A stretch of 8,323 nt of DNA, taken from Planctomyces sp. (GTDB lineage Bacteria; Planctomycetota; Planctomycetia; Planctomycetales; Planctomycetaceae). A program made the position numbers and the translations under genes. Location: NCBI GenBank assembly GCA_005809115.1, contig SYLK01000034.1, positions 1-8,323 of the forward strand. The letters run 5' to 3'. This document shows, piece after piece, positions 1-6,506 of the stretch (positions within the stretch are counted from its first letter, which is position 1; each line of letters opens with the position of its first letter). The notes beneath the pieces were generated by a model. The model did no database searches and had not been told where the DNA came from. It saw nothing but the letters and a program-made list of their open reading frames with translations.

Positions 1-2765
1 GTAATTCGTCCGACAGGGAAGTCAGAATCCCCGGGATGATTCGTCCGCATTCGATTGTGGCGCATCCGTCACCAGCTCTGTACATTGCCGCTGGCTGGCA
101 AAGTCCGATCAGCGGGATGGTTCGCATTCAGGCCCGCATGGCTGACGCTCATCCGGAATGTGGCAACGGTCAGGAGTGGCATGTACAGCACCGCACGGGG
201 CGGCGTGTCACCAGTCTCGGTCAGGGCAGCTTCGAAACCGGCGGCTCCGCGGAGATGCCTGCAGCGACGATTGCCGTTCGCGCGGGAGAACTGGTCTCGC
301 TGATGGTCGGTCCCCGTGAAGGCAACCATTCCTGCGACCTCACGGAAATCAGCCTCGTGGTTTCTGAGCTGGACGGGGCAGGTCGCACCTGGGACCTCGC
401 CGGCGACTGTTCGTCCGATCTGCAGTCGGCCAATCCGCACGCCGACAGTTACGGTCACCCTGGTGTATGGCACTTTTACCAGGGGCCAGTCAGTGCCCTG
501 GTACTGGAATCGGGCGCCCCGGTTTCAGTTCCTCGCGGATCATTGCTGTGGCGCTGGCAGCAGGAATCTGACCCGGCCACGCGGTTGGCGATCGCACGGC
601 AGATATCCGATCTGGTGACCTCCGAGCCGCCAGCGGATGCCGCTTCGCCTGACGCAGTGCTCACCGGGCATCTCAGAAATCTTGTCCAGTCTGCTTACAG
701 CATGGGCACCGTTCTCACTGGTGCGGAAGCGGATCCTCGCTTTGGTCAGCGACCACCAGATCTGAACGCGCAGCCCACCGATCTGATCGTTCAGGCTCCG
801 TCAGCGATGGAATTTCGGATTCCGGCGAGCCTGGCCGCGGGGAGGACCTTCGTCGCGACCGGCCGCTGCGGCAGACCAGCAGCAAAGCCCGATGCGGCGC
901 CGAATCTGCCGGATGGTTCCGCTGGCATTCCGGCCTTCGACGGGACGGTGCAACTCGATGTCCGGTCGGCAGAACAACTCGGTCTGCCCGACGATTCCGA
1001 CGAACGATCCCGGATGGTCCGGAATCTGCCCGGCCAGCTGGCGATTTCCAGTCCCATCGTCGTCAACACCGGGGGGACGGCGCACGCCCGGACAGAGGCC
1101 GGCTTCGCTGAATTCCGGCAGCTGTTTCCGCCAAACCTGTGCTATGCGAGAATCGTCCCGGTTGACGAAGTGGTCACACTGACTCTGTTCTACCGAAATG
1201 ACGAGCACCTGCAGCGACTGATGCTGAACGATGAGCAGACAGCGCAGCTGAACCGCCTGTGGGATGAACTGCTGTTCGTAGCCCAGGAGCCACTGAAATA
1301 TCAGGTTGCTTTTGAGCAGATTCGCGAGTTCGCCACCCAGGATCGACCCGATCTGGTGGCGGTCTGGACTCCACTGGTACAGCTGGTGGAAGACCGTGCA
1401 GCCGCATTTCGCCAGCGGTTGTCCGACACGGAGCCGGCTCATTTGGCAGCCCTGATGCGATTCGCGGCGACCGCCTGGAGACGCAGCCTGACGGTAGACG
1501 AACGAGTTTCGCTGCAGTCTCTGTATCAGACGCTGCGACTCACAGAAATGCCGCATGATGAGTCGATTCGGCTGGGGCTCGCCCGGATCCTGACGTCACC
1601 CGCGTTTCTCTACCGACATGAAACTGTCCTCGACGCAGCCGAACCGCACCCTGTGAACGATCTGGAACTGGCGAATCGGCTGAGCTATTTCCTGTGGTCC
1701 TCAATGCCGGACGCTCAACTGCGCGCGGTCGCAGAAGCCGGTCAGCTTACGGGAACACTGCCCGGGCATGCACCGAACACGGATCCGGTGAGCGGGACTG
1801 GCCGTGACTCGGGCGCCGTGGCTCAGCCGGACGATGAAGTGGTCCGGCAGGCTCGCCGGATGCTGAAGGATGCCCGCATTCGTCGGCTGGCCGTGCAGTT
1901 TGCCTGCCAGTGGCTGCAGGTGCGGGATTTCGACCAGAACTCGGACAAGAACGAACGTTTGTTTCCGGAGTTCGCTGAGCTGAAAGATGACATGTACGAG
2001 GAAACTGTCAGATTCTTTGAGGACATGTTTCGCAGCGACGGTTCGATCCTGTCGATCCTGGACGCGGACCATGCATTCCTGAGCGAACCGCTGGCACGCC
2101 ACTATGGCATCGAATGGAGTCAGGTAGAACCCGGCAGCAGTGCCGCATGGCGACGCGTTGACGGCCTGCAGGGCCTGGGACGCGGTGGAGTTCTGGGGAT
2201 GGCAACTTTCCTCGCAAGTCAGTCCGGTGCTTCGCGCACCAGCCCGATTCTGCGCGGCAACTGGGTCTACGAAACCTTGCTGGGGGAACGACTACCGCGT
2301 CCGCCGGCGGGTGTTCCGACGCTGCCGGAAGAAGCACCCGCGGGACTGACTGACCGTCAACTGATTGAACAGCACAGTTCCAGCGCCGCCTGTGCGAAGT
2401 GCCACATCCGGATTGATCCCTACGGCTTTGCTCTGGAAAAGTACGATCCCGTCGGCCGCCTGCGACCAGCCACAGTCGACACGAAGGCCACGCTGGCAGA
2501 CGGCACCTCCATCGACGGAATGGAGGGCCTGAGACGTCATCTTCTGAACGAACGCCGGGACGACATTGTGCGGCATTTCTGCCGAAAGCTGCTCGGCTAT
2601 TCGCTGGGCCGCGAAGTGCAGCTTTCTGACCGGCCCCTGCTTGAACAGATGTTGCGCGACTTGTCGCAAAACGGCTACCGAGTTGGCATGGCGGTTGATA
2701 CCATTGTGCAGAGCAGTCAGTTTCGGCGAGTTCGCGGCAATCATGTTTCGGCCGAGCAGCAGTGA
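1..2765 (+). CDS. DUF1592/DUF1588/DUF1585 (PSD/PSCyt) domain protein, 5' end outside window
   Basis: The frame is open through the left edge, so the ATG at 36 is probably internal; about 920 C-terminal residues are present. Numbering from that ATG, residues 5-115 resemble the beta-rich non-catalytic module of this family (HPSPALYIAAGW, GPREGNHSCDL). Residues ~255-460 are the family core (SPIVV, FRQLFP, RIVPVDEVVTLTLFYR). DUF1595/PSD5 follows at ~470-530 (WRRSLTVDER), DUF1592/PSD4 at ~543-670 (LANRLSYFLWSSMPDAQL), DUF1588/PSCyt3 at ~710-810 (GMATFLASQSGASRTSP) and DUF1585/PSD2 at ~823-895 (RHFCRKLLGYSLGRE). CAKCH at 786-790 is a CxxCH motif, suggesting covalent heme c and therefore an extracytoplasmic location. 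A Pro/Gly-rich stretch at ~572-600 interrupts DUF1592. The family is planctomycete-typical and of unknown biochemical role. The signal peptide and any N-terminal domains would lie upstream. Family assignment is firm; function is not known. Confidence 0.93.
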   Translation, partial: NSSDREVRIPGMIRPHSIVAHPSPALYIAAGWQSPISGMVRIQARMADAHPECGNGQEWHVQHRTGRRVTSLGQGSFETGGSAEMPAATIAVRAGELVSLMVGPREGNHSCDLTEISLVVSELDGAGRTWDLAGDCSSDLQSANPHADSYGHPGVWHFYQGPVSALVLESGAPVSVPRGSLLWRWQQESDPATRLAIARQISDLVTSEPPADAASPDAVLTGHLRNLVQSAYSMGTVLTGAEADPRFGQRPPDLNAQPTDLIVQAPSAMEFRIPASLAAGRTFVATGRCGRPAAKPDAAPNLPDGSAGIPAFDGTVQLDVRSAEQLGLPDDSDERSRMVRNLPGQLAISSPIVVNTGGTAHARTEAGFAEFRQLFPPNLCYARIVPVDEVVTLTLFYRNDEHLQRLMLNDEQTAQLNRLWDELLFVAQEPLKYQVAFEQIREFATQDRPDLVAVWTPLVQLVEDRAAAFRQRLSDTEPAHLAALMRFAATAWRRSLTVDERVSLQSLYQTLRLTEMPHDESIRLGLARILTSPAFLYRHETVLDAAEPHPVNDLELANRLSYFLWSSMPDAQLRAVAEAGQLTGTLPGHAPNTDPVSGTGRDSGAVAQPDDEVVRQARRMLKDARIRRLAVQFACQWLQVRDFDQNSDKNERLFPEFAELKDDMYEETVRFFEDMFRSDGSILSILDADHAFLSEPLARHYGIEWSQVEPGSSAAWRRVDGLQGLGRGGVLGMATFLASQSGASRTSPILRGNWVYETLLGERLPRPPAGVPTLPEEAPAGLTDRQLIEQHSSSAACAKCHIRIDPYGFALEKYDPVGRLRPATVDTKATLADGTSIDGMEGLRRHLLNERRDDIVRHFCRKLLGYSLGREVQLSDRPLLEQMLRDLSQNGYRVGMAVDTIVQSSQFRRVRGNHVSAEQQ

Positions 2766-2813
2766 AATTCCCTGGCGGCCGCGGCGCATTATCTGTGTAC
2801 GGGTGGAAAGGTT

Positions 2814-3740
2814 ATGTCAGAACACCTGAAGAAGTTTGACTTTTCCGGTTCCCAGCCGGCCTTTGACGATGCCGATGCACTCGGTACGGACGGACAGTTT
2901 GGACGGCAGGGTGATACTCGGCTGGAACACCCGAAGAAACTGGTGGACTACTGGATCGACAAGGCCACCGGGAAGTACTGGCCGCATCTGGATAAAGAAA
3001 AAGTCCGGGCCGGCCTGAAGGAAAGGATCACGACGCCTGACCTCATCAACCAGAGCGCCACCAGTCTGTGCGGTGTGGCCACGTTCGTACGTGAACTGGC
3101 ACATGATGATCCGACTCAGTATGCACTGCTGGGAGCGCTGCTGTACGAAGGGGGCTGGGGCAATCTTGGACGCCGCGGTCTGACGCGAATCGAACCGCGT
3201 GCAGCCACACGGATGGAGAAAGTTCCCGTCGACAGCAATGGCAATGAGATGAACCATGCCGACTGGCTGGTGCTGGCTTCCGTACGCGACGCATTCAACA
3301 CCGATGCCTATCGCAACGACTTTCTGGAAGGCCTGCGCGGCATGACCGTGGATTCCATGCCGGCCTTCTTTCGGACGGCCGGATATGACCAGCTGGCGTA
3401 CGATTACAGTGCGACCAGCACCAGGGGTATCCACAACATGGAGAAAGCCAGCGACTTATACCGCAGCGGGTACGCCGTGGCTCTGTTCGTGCATTCGTCG
3501 CTGCTGAACGACGCGACTCGAGTGCTGCCAACGGCCAACCACTGGATTGCGCTGCGATCGCCGATCGACGTGAATCGCGTGTGGAAACCCGGGGTGGTGG
3601 GTGTCCGAGTTGACCGAGTCTGGACCTGGGGCGGTGTGCAGAGCATTCCCAAAGAGGGCGACGGCTGCATTCCGCTGCAGAAATTCATTGATCACTACTA
3701 CGGATATGTCGCCGCCAGAGCCCATGTAAACGGCAGATAG
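2814..3740 (+). CDS. Putative papain-like (clan CA) cysteine peptidase-like protein
   Basis: The protein has 308 residues, with no signal peptide or membrane segment. Its ATG is preceded by purine-rich GGAAAGG (2805-2811) and lies 48 nt after the upstream stop, so co-transcription is likely. The signature is Gln80 followed six residues later by Cys86 (NQSATSLCGVATF), the papain spacing of oxyanion Gln to nucleophile Cys. Late in the chain come Asn242-His243 (ANHWIALRSP) and then a VWTWGG turn at 269-274. An alpha-rich middle (~90-230) separates the halves, and GYAVALFVHSSLL (219-231) looks like a core strand. This Cys-first, His-later order fits papain/C39-like folds. I recall similar uncharacterised bacterial proteins with the CG...NHW...WG pattern but cannot name a Pfam entry. 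The substrate is unknown; a peptidase, an amidase or a toxin-type enzyme are all possible. It is unusual between a DUF1592 and a DUF1552 gene, which normally adjoin. The gene is clearly real; the enzymatic call is inference. Confidence 0.72.
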   Translation: MSEHLKKFDFSGSQPAFDDADALGTDGQFGRQGDTRLEHPKKLVDYWIDKATGKYWPHLDKEKVRAGLKERITTPDLINQSATSLCGVATFVRELAHDDPTQYALLGALLYEGGWGNLGRRGLTRIEPRAATRMEKVPVDSNGNEMNHADWLVLASVRDAFNTDAYRNDFLEGLRGMTVDSMPAFFRTAGYDQLAYDYSATSTRGIHNMEKASDLYRSGYAVALFVHSSLLNDATRVLPTANHWIALRSPIDVNRVWKPGVVGVRVDRVWTWGGVQSIPKEGDGCIPLQKFIDHYYGYVAARAHVNGR

Positions 3741-3768
3741 GGCCACTGGCTGCGGAGTCACAGATTCT

Positions 3769-3773
3769 GAAGG
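3769..3773 (+). promoter_or_regulatory. Ribosome binding site deciding the DUF1552 gene start
   Basis: GAAGG ends 8 nt before the ATG at 3782. The upstream in-frame GTG at 3773 overlaps this motif and has no Shine-Dalgarno sequence of its own, so ATG 3782 is the better start. Confidence 0.6.
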
Positions 3774-3781
3774 TGCTGCAC

Positions 3782-5095
3782 ATGACCACAGGTCAGTTTT
3801 CCCGTCGAAAAATGCTGCACGGGCTCGGCGTCACTATGGCGTTGCCCTGGCTGGAATCGATCGCGGTTCCGAGTGAAGACTCCGGTTCCGGCGAGGTTGC
3901 CGAACAGGCTCCCACCAGGATGGCGATTCTGTTCTCCGGCTGCGGCTTTCATGCGCAGGAGTGGTGGGCCCGAGGCCAGGGGCCGGATCTGGAACTCGGC
4001 AGGGTGCTGCAGCCCCTGAATGAGTTTCGTGACCGCATGGTCTTCATTCGAGGACTGTACAACGAAGAAGCGCTGAAGGGGAACATCCACAGTTCTCAGA
4101 CCGGCAACCTGCTGTCTGGTGCTCCGCTCGCCGCCGGCGGCACCATCCGATCCGGTACCAGTGTCGACCAGGTTGTGGCCCAGAGGATCGGACATCGGAC
4201 GAAACTCCCGAGTCTCGTCCTGGGATGCGAAAAGGCAAATCCTTCCGTCCACAAGAACTACTCGATGCTCTACAGCTCGCACATTTCGTGGAGCAGCCCG
4301 ACAACTCCAACCCCGCTGGAAGTCTATCCGGCGCTGGCCTTCGATCAGCTGTTCAAGGACAAGGCCGGACGCGCTGATCAGAGCGTTCTCGACGCGGTTC
4401 TGTCGGATGCGCATGACTTCCGCCGCCACATCAGCCGACTGGATCAGCAGAAGCTGGACGAATATCTGAACTCAGTGCGGGAAGTGGAGACGCGGATTGA
4501 ACGGGCCGGACGACGCGGAGAAATGCAGGGCTGGCGCCCCACTCTGACTCAGCCCGATCTCCCGCGACCGAAGGATGGCTACCCTCAGGACATCGTGGAG
4601 CACATGCGACTGATGTGCGAAATTCTGGTGCTGGCATTCCAGACGGACACCACCCGCGTCTGCACACTGAAGCTGAACAACGACCACGGAACGCTCCGCT
4701 TCCCGCACCTGGGCGTCGACTACATGATTCATCACCTGTTGTCACACAGTGACACGGAAGACTGGCTGAAAGTCAACCAGTTCTTCCTCGAACAGATGGC
4801 CTGGATCGCCCGCCGGCTGGACTCCATTCAGGAAGGCGAGCGCACGGCCCTGGATAACTCGATGATCATGCTCTGCTCCAGCATGCTCAACGGACACCAC
4901 GATGCCACAAAGCTTCCGGTCGTGATGATCGGCGGCGGTGGCGGGATCAGGGGAGGTCAGAATCTCGACTATCTCGCCGACTCCAACCGCCAGATGTGCC
5001 GCCTTTATCTCAGCATGATGGGCCGCATGGGGGTACAGCTCGACCGGTTCGGCGACGCCACTGAACCGCTGCCAGAAGTCTGGGAGTCGGCCTGA
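3782..5095 (+). CDS. DUF1552 domain protein, Tat-exported
   Basis: From ATG 3782 the protein has 437 residues, normal for the DUF1552 (PF07586) family. It opens with SRRKML (residues 7-12) followed by a hydrophobic GLGVTMALPWLES stretch, a twin-arginine signal of the kind most family members carry, so it is predicted to be exported folded. Family landmarks follow: ILFSGCGFHAQEWW, VFIRGLYNEEA, HSSQTGNLLSGAP, SGTSVDQVVAQRIG, SLVLGCE, SYISW-like SSHISWSS, LNDAHDF-like SDAHDFRRHISRLDQQKLDEYL, NNDHGTLRF, and near the C-terminus LCSSMLNGHHDATKLPVVMIGGGGG. It sits 41 nt behind the peptidase-like gene on the same strand, and DUF1552 genes commonly accompany DUF1592 genes in Planctomycetes, which suggests one operon and a shared extracytoplasmic process. 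No catalytic function is established for the family. Nothing is broken or truncated. Confidence 0.93.
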   Translation: MTTGQFSRRKMLHGLGVTMALPWLESIAVPSEDSGSGEVAEQAPTRMAILFSGCGFHAQEWWARGQGPDLELGRVLQPLNEFRDRMVFIRGLYNEEALKGNIHSSQTGNLLSGAPLAAGGTIRSGTSVDQVVAQRIGHRTKLPSLVLGCEKANPSVHKNYSMLYSSHISWSSPTTPTPLEVYPALAFDQLFKDKAGRADQSVLDAVLSDAHDFRRHISRLDQQKLDEYLNSVREVETRIERAGRRGEMQGWRPTLTQPDLPRPKDGYPQDIVEHMRLMCEILVLAFQTDTTRVCTLKLNNDHGTLRFPHLGVDYMIHHLLSHSDTEDWLKVNQFFLEQMAWIARRLDSIQEGERTALDNSMIMLCSSMLNGHHDATKLPVVMIGGGGGIRGGQNLDYLADSNRQMCRLYLSMMGRMGVQLDRFGDATEPLPEVWESA

Positions 5096-5113
5096 ATCAC
5101 GGAGGGAGTGATT
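5095..5113 (+). other. Small stem-loop immediately after the operon's last stop codon
   Basis: AATCAC and GTGATT form a perfect 6-bp stem around a 7-nt GGAGGGA loop, beginning on the last base of the DUF1552 stop codon. There is no T-tract after it, so it is at best a weak or Rho-assisted 3' end for the operon. Confidence 0.3.
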
Positions 5114-5198
5114 GATGAGGACTGACGATGGATGTCGATGCTGACTCGATTGGTCCAACTGCCGAACGCGGAGTCACCGCGTGGCACGGGACGCAATC

Positions 5199-5222
5199 GA
5201 GTACGAGTACGAGTACGAGTAC
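5199..5222. repeat. GAGTAC hexanucleotide tandem repeat, four units
   Basis: Four perfect GAGTAC copies (24 bp) lie between the DUF1552 gene and the intron-like fragment. The unit is two codons long in every frame, giving simple dipeptide translations such as Glu-Tyr (plus) or Val-Leu (minus). This makes short spurious open frames here. No gene is supported across it. Confidence 0.85.
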
Positions 5223-5264
5223 CGCGATGCTGGTTACGAGGAGGACGGGAGCGCGAAGCACGAA

Positions 5265-5440
5265 CAAGGCATAGAGCCGGGGGTGACGCTTGCGGCTGAA
5301 CCCCTCCCGCACCACCCGGCGTGCGGGTCCGCACCGAGCGATTCACTTCCTTCGCAGTGAGTGTCTGCCAGATAGTTAACAGACTGGGCAGGCCCTCCTC
5401 GTCGTGCTCGTCCCGTGAGAGTGCTTCATGCACGGCTCGA
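5265..5440 (-). mobile_element. Group II intron 3'-end fragment with domain V-like hairpin
   Basis: Read on the minus strand, positions 5342-5311 fold like group II intron domain V. A 9-bp lower stem (ATCGCTCGG with CCGGGTGGT, including G-U pairs) is followed by a 4-bp upper stem (TGCG/CGCA) with a GACC loop, and a 2-nt CG bulge lies on the 3' side exactly where domain V has its catalytic bulge. CGC occurs in the position of the catalytic triad. The following GCGGGAGGGG run resembles the domain V-VI junction of bacterial introns, but the expected 3' half of domain VI is altered. No reverse transcriptase frame lies upstream, so this appears to be a 3' remnant. The outer limits are approximate. 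The fold is seen directly; the intron identity rests on recalled bacterial domain V sequences. A covariance-model search would settle it. Confidence 0.55.
5311..5342 (-). ncRNA. Domain V-like catalytic hairpin
   Basis: This 32-nt hairpin has a 9-bp stem, a 2-nt 3' bulge and a 4-bp stem closed by a tetraloop. Canonical domain V is usually 34 nt with a GNRA loop; here the loop GACC is not GNRA. It is the strongest element of the surrounding intron fragment. Confidence 0.5.
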
Positions 5441-5519
5441 CTGGACGACAGCGTCGCAGAATTTTTTCTGCTGCAGTCCTGAGTCAGAGCTTTGTCTTTT
5501 CTGGTCCCGAGTCTCTGCA

Positions 5520-5948
5520 GATTCGCGATTCTCGTCCTGGGACGACGCCACTGCGGTGGTCAGCGAGTCCATCAGTTTGCTCATCGGCAGACTGGCCTGG
5601 AAGTGCTTATATGGGTCGCCTCGGTCTTGAGTGTGGACTTCTCCTTTGCCTGTTCAGGCAGGGATTTCTGGCGGGAGTCAATCAGTTGGCCCAGCGTGAG
5701 GGCCTTCTCTGCCTTTTGTGGAGCTGTTTGGTTTTGCCTGCGGAGAGCAGGAACGTCGCGGGATCAGCATCTGCAGGGAGTTCCAGCACACCGCGCTGGA
5801 GCAACGAGAGCGTTTCTTAAACGCGGGCGAGGGCGGCCGTGGCTTCTCTGAGGTTGGCGGTTTTCAGCGAGCGTTTGAACGCCTGACCAGCGAGCCGGAA
5901 GCGGATGTGAAATTGGTTTGACACAGGATCGACAGAGACACTTGCCAT
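5520..5948 (-). pseudogene. Tyrosine recombinase (phage integrase family), N-terminal remnant
   Basis: An ATG at 5948 (minus), preceded by GAGGA (5961-5957) with 8-nt spacing, begins MASVSVDPVSNQFHIRFRL followed by AGQAFKRSLKTANLREA. This is the arm-type DNA-binding domain typical of phage-like integrases. Codon 44 is TAA (5819-5817), where ARV-x-ETLSLLQRGVLELP would otherwise read on. A frameshift near 5711-5720 moves the reading to KALTLGQLIDSRQKSLPEQA and KEKSTLKTEATHI, the start of the SAM-like core-binding domain. A one-base deletion near 5605-5613 leads to KHFQASLPMSKLMDSLTTA. Similarity fades after ~5530, and the whole catalytic domain is absent. Three independent lesions show that it is long inactive. 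Plus-strand open frames over this stretch are its shadows. The intron-like fragment begins ~80 bp past its broken end. Confidence 0.8.
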
Positions 5949-6046
5949 GGCAGAATTCCTCGATGATCAGCCAGTGAAGGAACTGAAATCGTAGGATGCG
6001 TGCCTTCGGCAGCCCAGCGGTGGAAACTCAATGCAACCGCAATGCT

Positions 6047-6068
6047 GTGTCAGTTTTGTGTCAGTTTT
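6047..6068. repeat. 11-bp perfect tandem repeat (two copies)
   Basis: GTGTCAGTTTT occurs twice head to tail at 6047-6057 and 6058-6068. It lies about 100 bp upstream (minus strand) of the broken integrase, where arm-type binding sites or regulatory repeats could be expected. No function is proven. Confidence 0.75.
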
Positions 6069-6085
6069 TGTTGAACCAACAAAAA
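6065..6085. repeat. Perfect 9-bp inverted repeat
   Basis: TTTTTGTTG and CAACAAAAA flank the 3-nt spacer AAC. The repeat overlaps the end of the 11-bp tandem repeat. It is AT-rich and could act as a recombinase or excisionase operator, or as a weak stem-loop. It is not GC-rich enough for a typical terminator. Confidence 0.7.
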
Positions 6086-6104
6086 TGGACTCCGCCAGAA
6101 TTGA

Positions 6105-6118
6105 CGTAAGTCCTTACG
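6105..6118. repeat. 6-bp inverted repeat next to the att-like site
   Basis: CGTAAG and CTTACG surround a 2-nt TC spacer, ten bases before the tRNA-3'-end-like sequence. The position and symmetry would suit a tyrosine recombinase core-type binding site; this is inference only. Confidence 0.4.
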
Positions 6119-6122
6119 GTGA

Positions 6123-6329
6123 AACAATGGACGATATTGGACTCGAACATCCACAGAAAACACTGGGGAAACACCGCTGGGCGTGGTTGGTGGTGCGCCG
6201 GGTGGTGCAGATTGGGGTGAAATTCGGAGGTTGATTGAAAATTGTACCGACCTCTCGCCCGAAGCCCGACGGCATCTGATCGCGCTCGGGGATGTCGAAC
6301 ACCATCACCACGCGCGACATCATGTCTGA
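6123..6329 (+). pseudogene. Possible C-terminal tail of a lost plus-strand integrase-type gene
   Basis: A plus frame with no good start runs through the att-like site (NGRYWTRTSTENTG) and ends as ADWGEIRRLIENCTDLSPEA, then RRHLIALGDV, stopping at 6327-6329. The short helical tail with Pro-preceded RRHL is reminiscent of tails found after the att site in planctomycete integrase genes. There is no catalytic domain, and a TGA at 6120-6122 closes the frame upstream. It may be a relic of an element fused at the attachment site, or chance. Confidence 0.25.
6128..6147 (-). other. Attachment-site-like tRNA 3' end (T-loop to discriminator base)
   Basis: Read on the minus strand, the 20 nt are TTCGAGTCCAATATCGTCCA. 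They divide exactly as a tRNA 3' end: T-loop TTCGAGT (positions 54-60), T-stem 3' strand CCAAT, acceptor 3' strand ATCGTCC and discriminator A. The rest of the tRNA is absent: the preceding bases (GGATG) do not pair with CCAAT. Isolated tRNA 3' ends beside an integrase are the classic product of site-specific integration. Translated on the plus strand, the site gives YWTRT and DIGLE, peptide tails familiar from integrase-adjacent frames that overlap tRNA-derived att sites. The host tRNA is not in this window. Confidence 0.45.
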
Positions 6330-6506
6330 GGTCGTGTCTCGGTGCCCGACGCCGTCAGACGACCCTTCAAAGCCCTTCGAGTGCCGCAGAGGGAAGGGGC
6401 ATGAAGCAGGCCGCCCTCAGCTTGAAAACGGAAAACAACGGGGGGGACGAACCGAATCTGCATTCTGGCGACAGAGCACGGTGGGCGATCCGTGACCAAT
6501 TGCGTC

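Larger units (their letters stand above)
5949..6506. other. Gene-poor stretch between integrase remnant and zinc-ribbon gene
   Basis: There is no convincing coding sequence here. The stretch contains the 11-bp tandem repeat, two inverted repeats, the tRNA-3'-end-like site and a possible recombinase-tail frame listed separately. From ~6330 to 6506 I see only short unrelated open frames on both strands and a run of seven G residues at 6440-6446. Confidence 0.5.

Noticed and set aside
801..1556. 251-residue minus-strand open frame inside the DUF1592 gene
   Set aside because: It lies wholly opposite a strongly family-matched gene, has no recognisable domain, and is explained by GC-rich antisense shadowing.
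3758..4429. 223-residue minus-strand open frame opposite the DUF1552 gene
   Set aside because: The opposing DUF1552 reading is unambiguous, and the antisense product has no motif.
5005..5433. 142-residue minus-strand open frame across the GAGTAC repeat and intron fragment
   Set aside because: It runs through an RNA-like fold and a simple repeat into antisense DUF1552, with a composition typical of non-coding translation.
5428..5921. Overlapping plus-strand open frames of 67-130 residues
   Set aside because: They are antisense to the integrase remnant, whose minus-strand reading gives clear family sequence. They have no domain or good start of their own.
6120..6160. Complete tRNA gene on the minus strand
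   Set aside because: Only the T-loop to discriminator part fits. Bases 5' of it do not pair with the T-stem, and no D-arm, anticodon arm or acceptor 5' strand is present.
6031..6234. 67-residue plus-strand open frame
   Set aside because: It starts within the repeat cluster region and spans the palindromes and the att-like site. The DIGLE stretch is explained by the tRNA-derived sequence, and no domain is visible.
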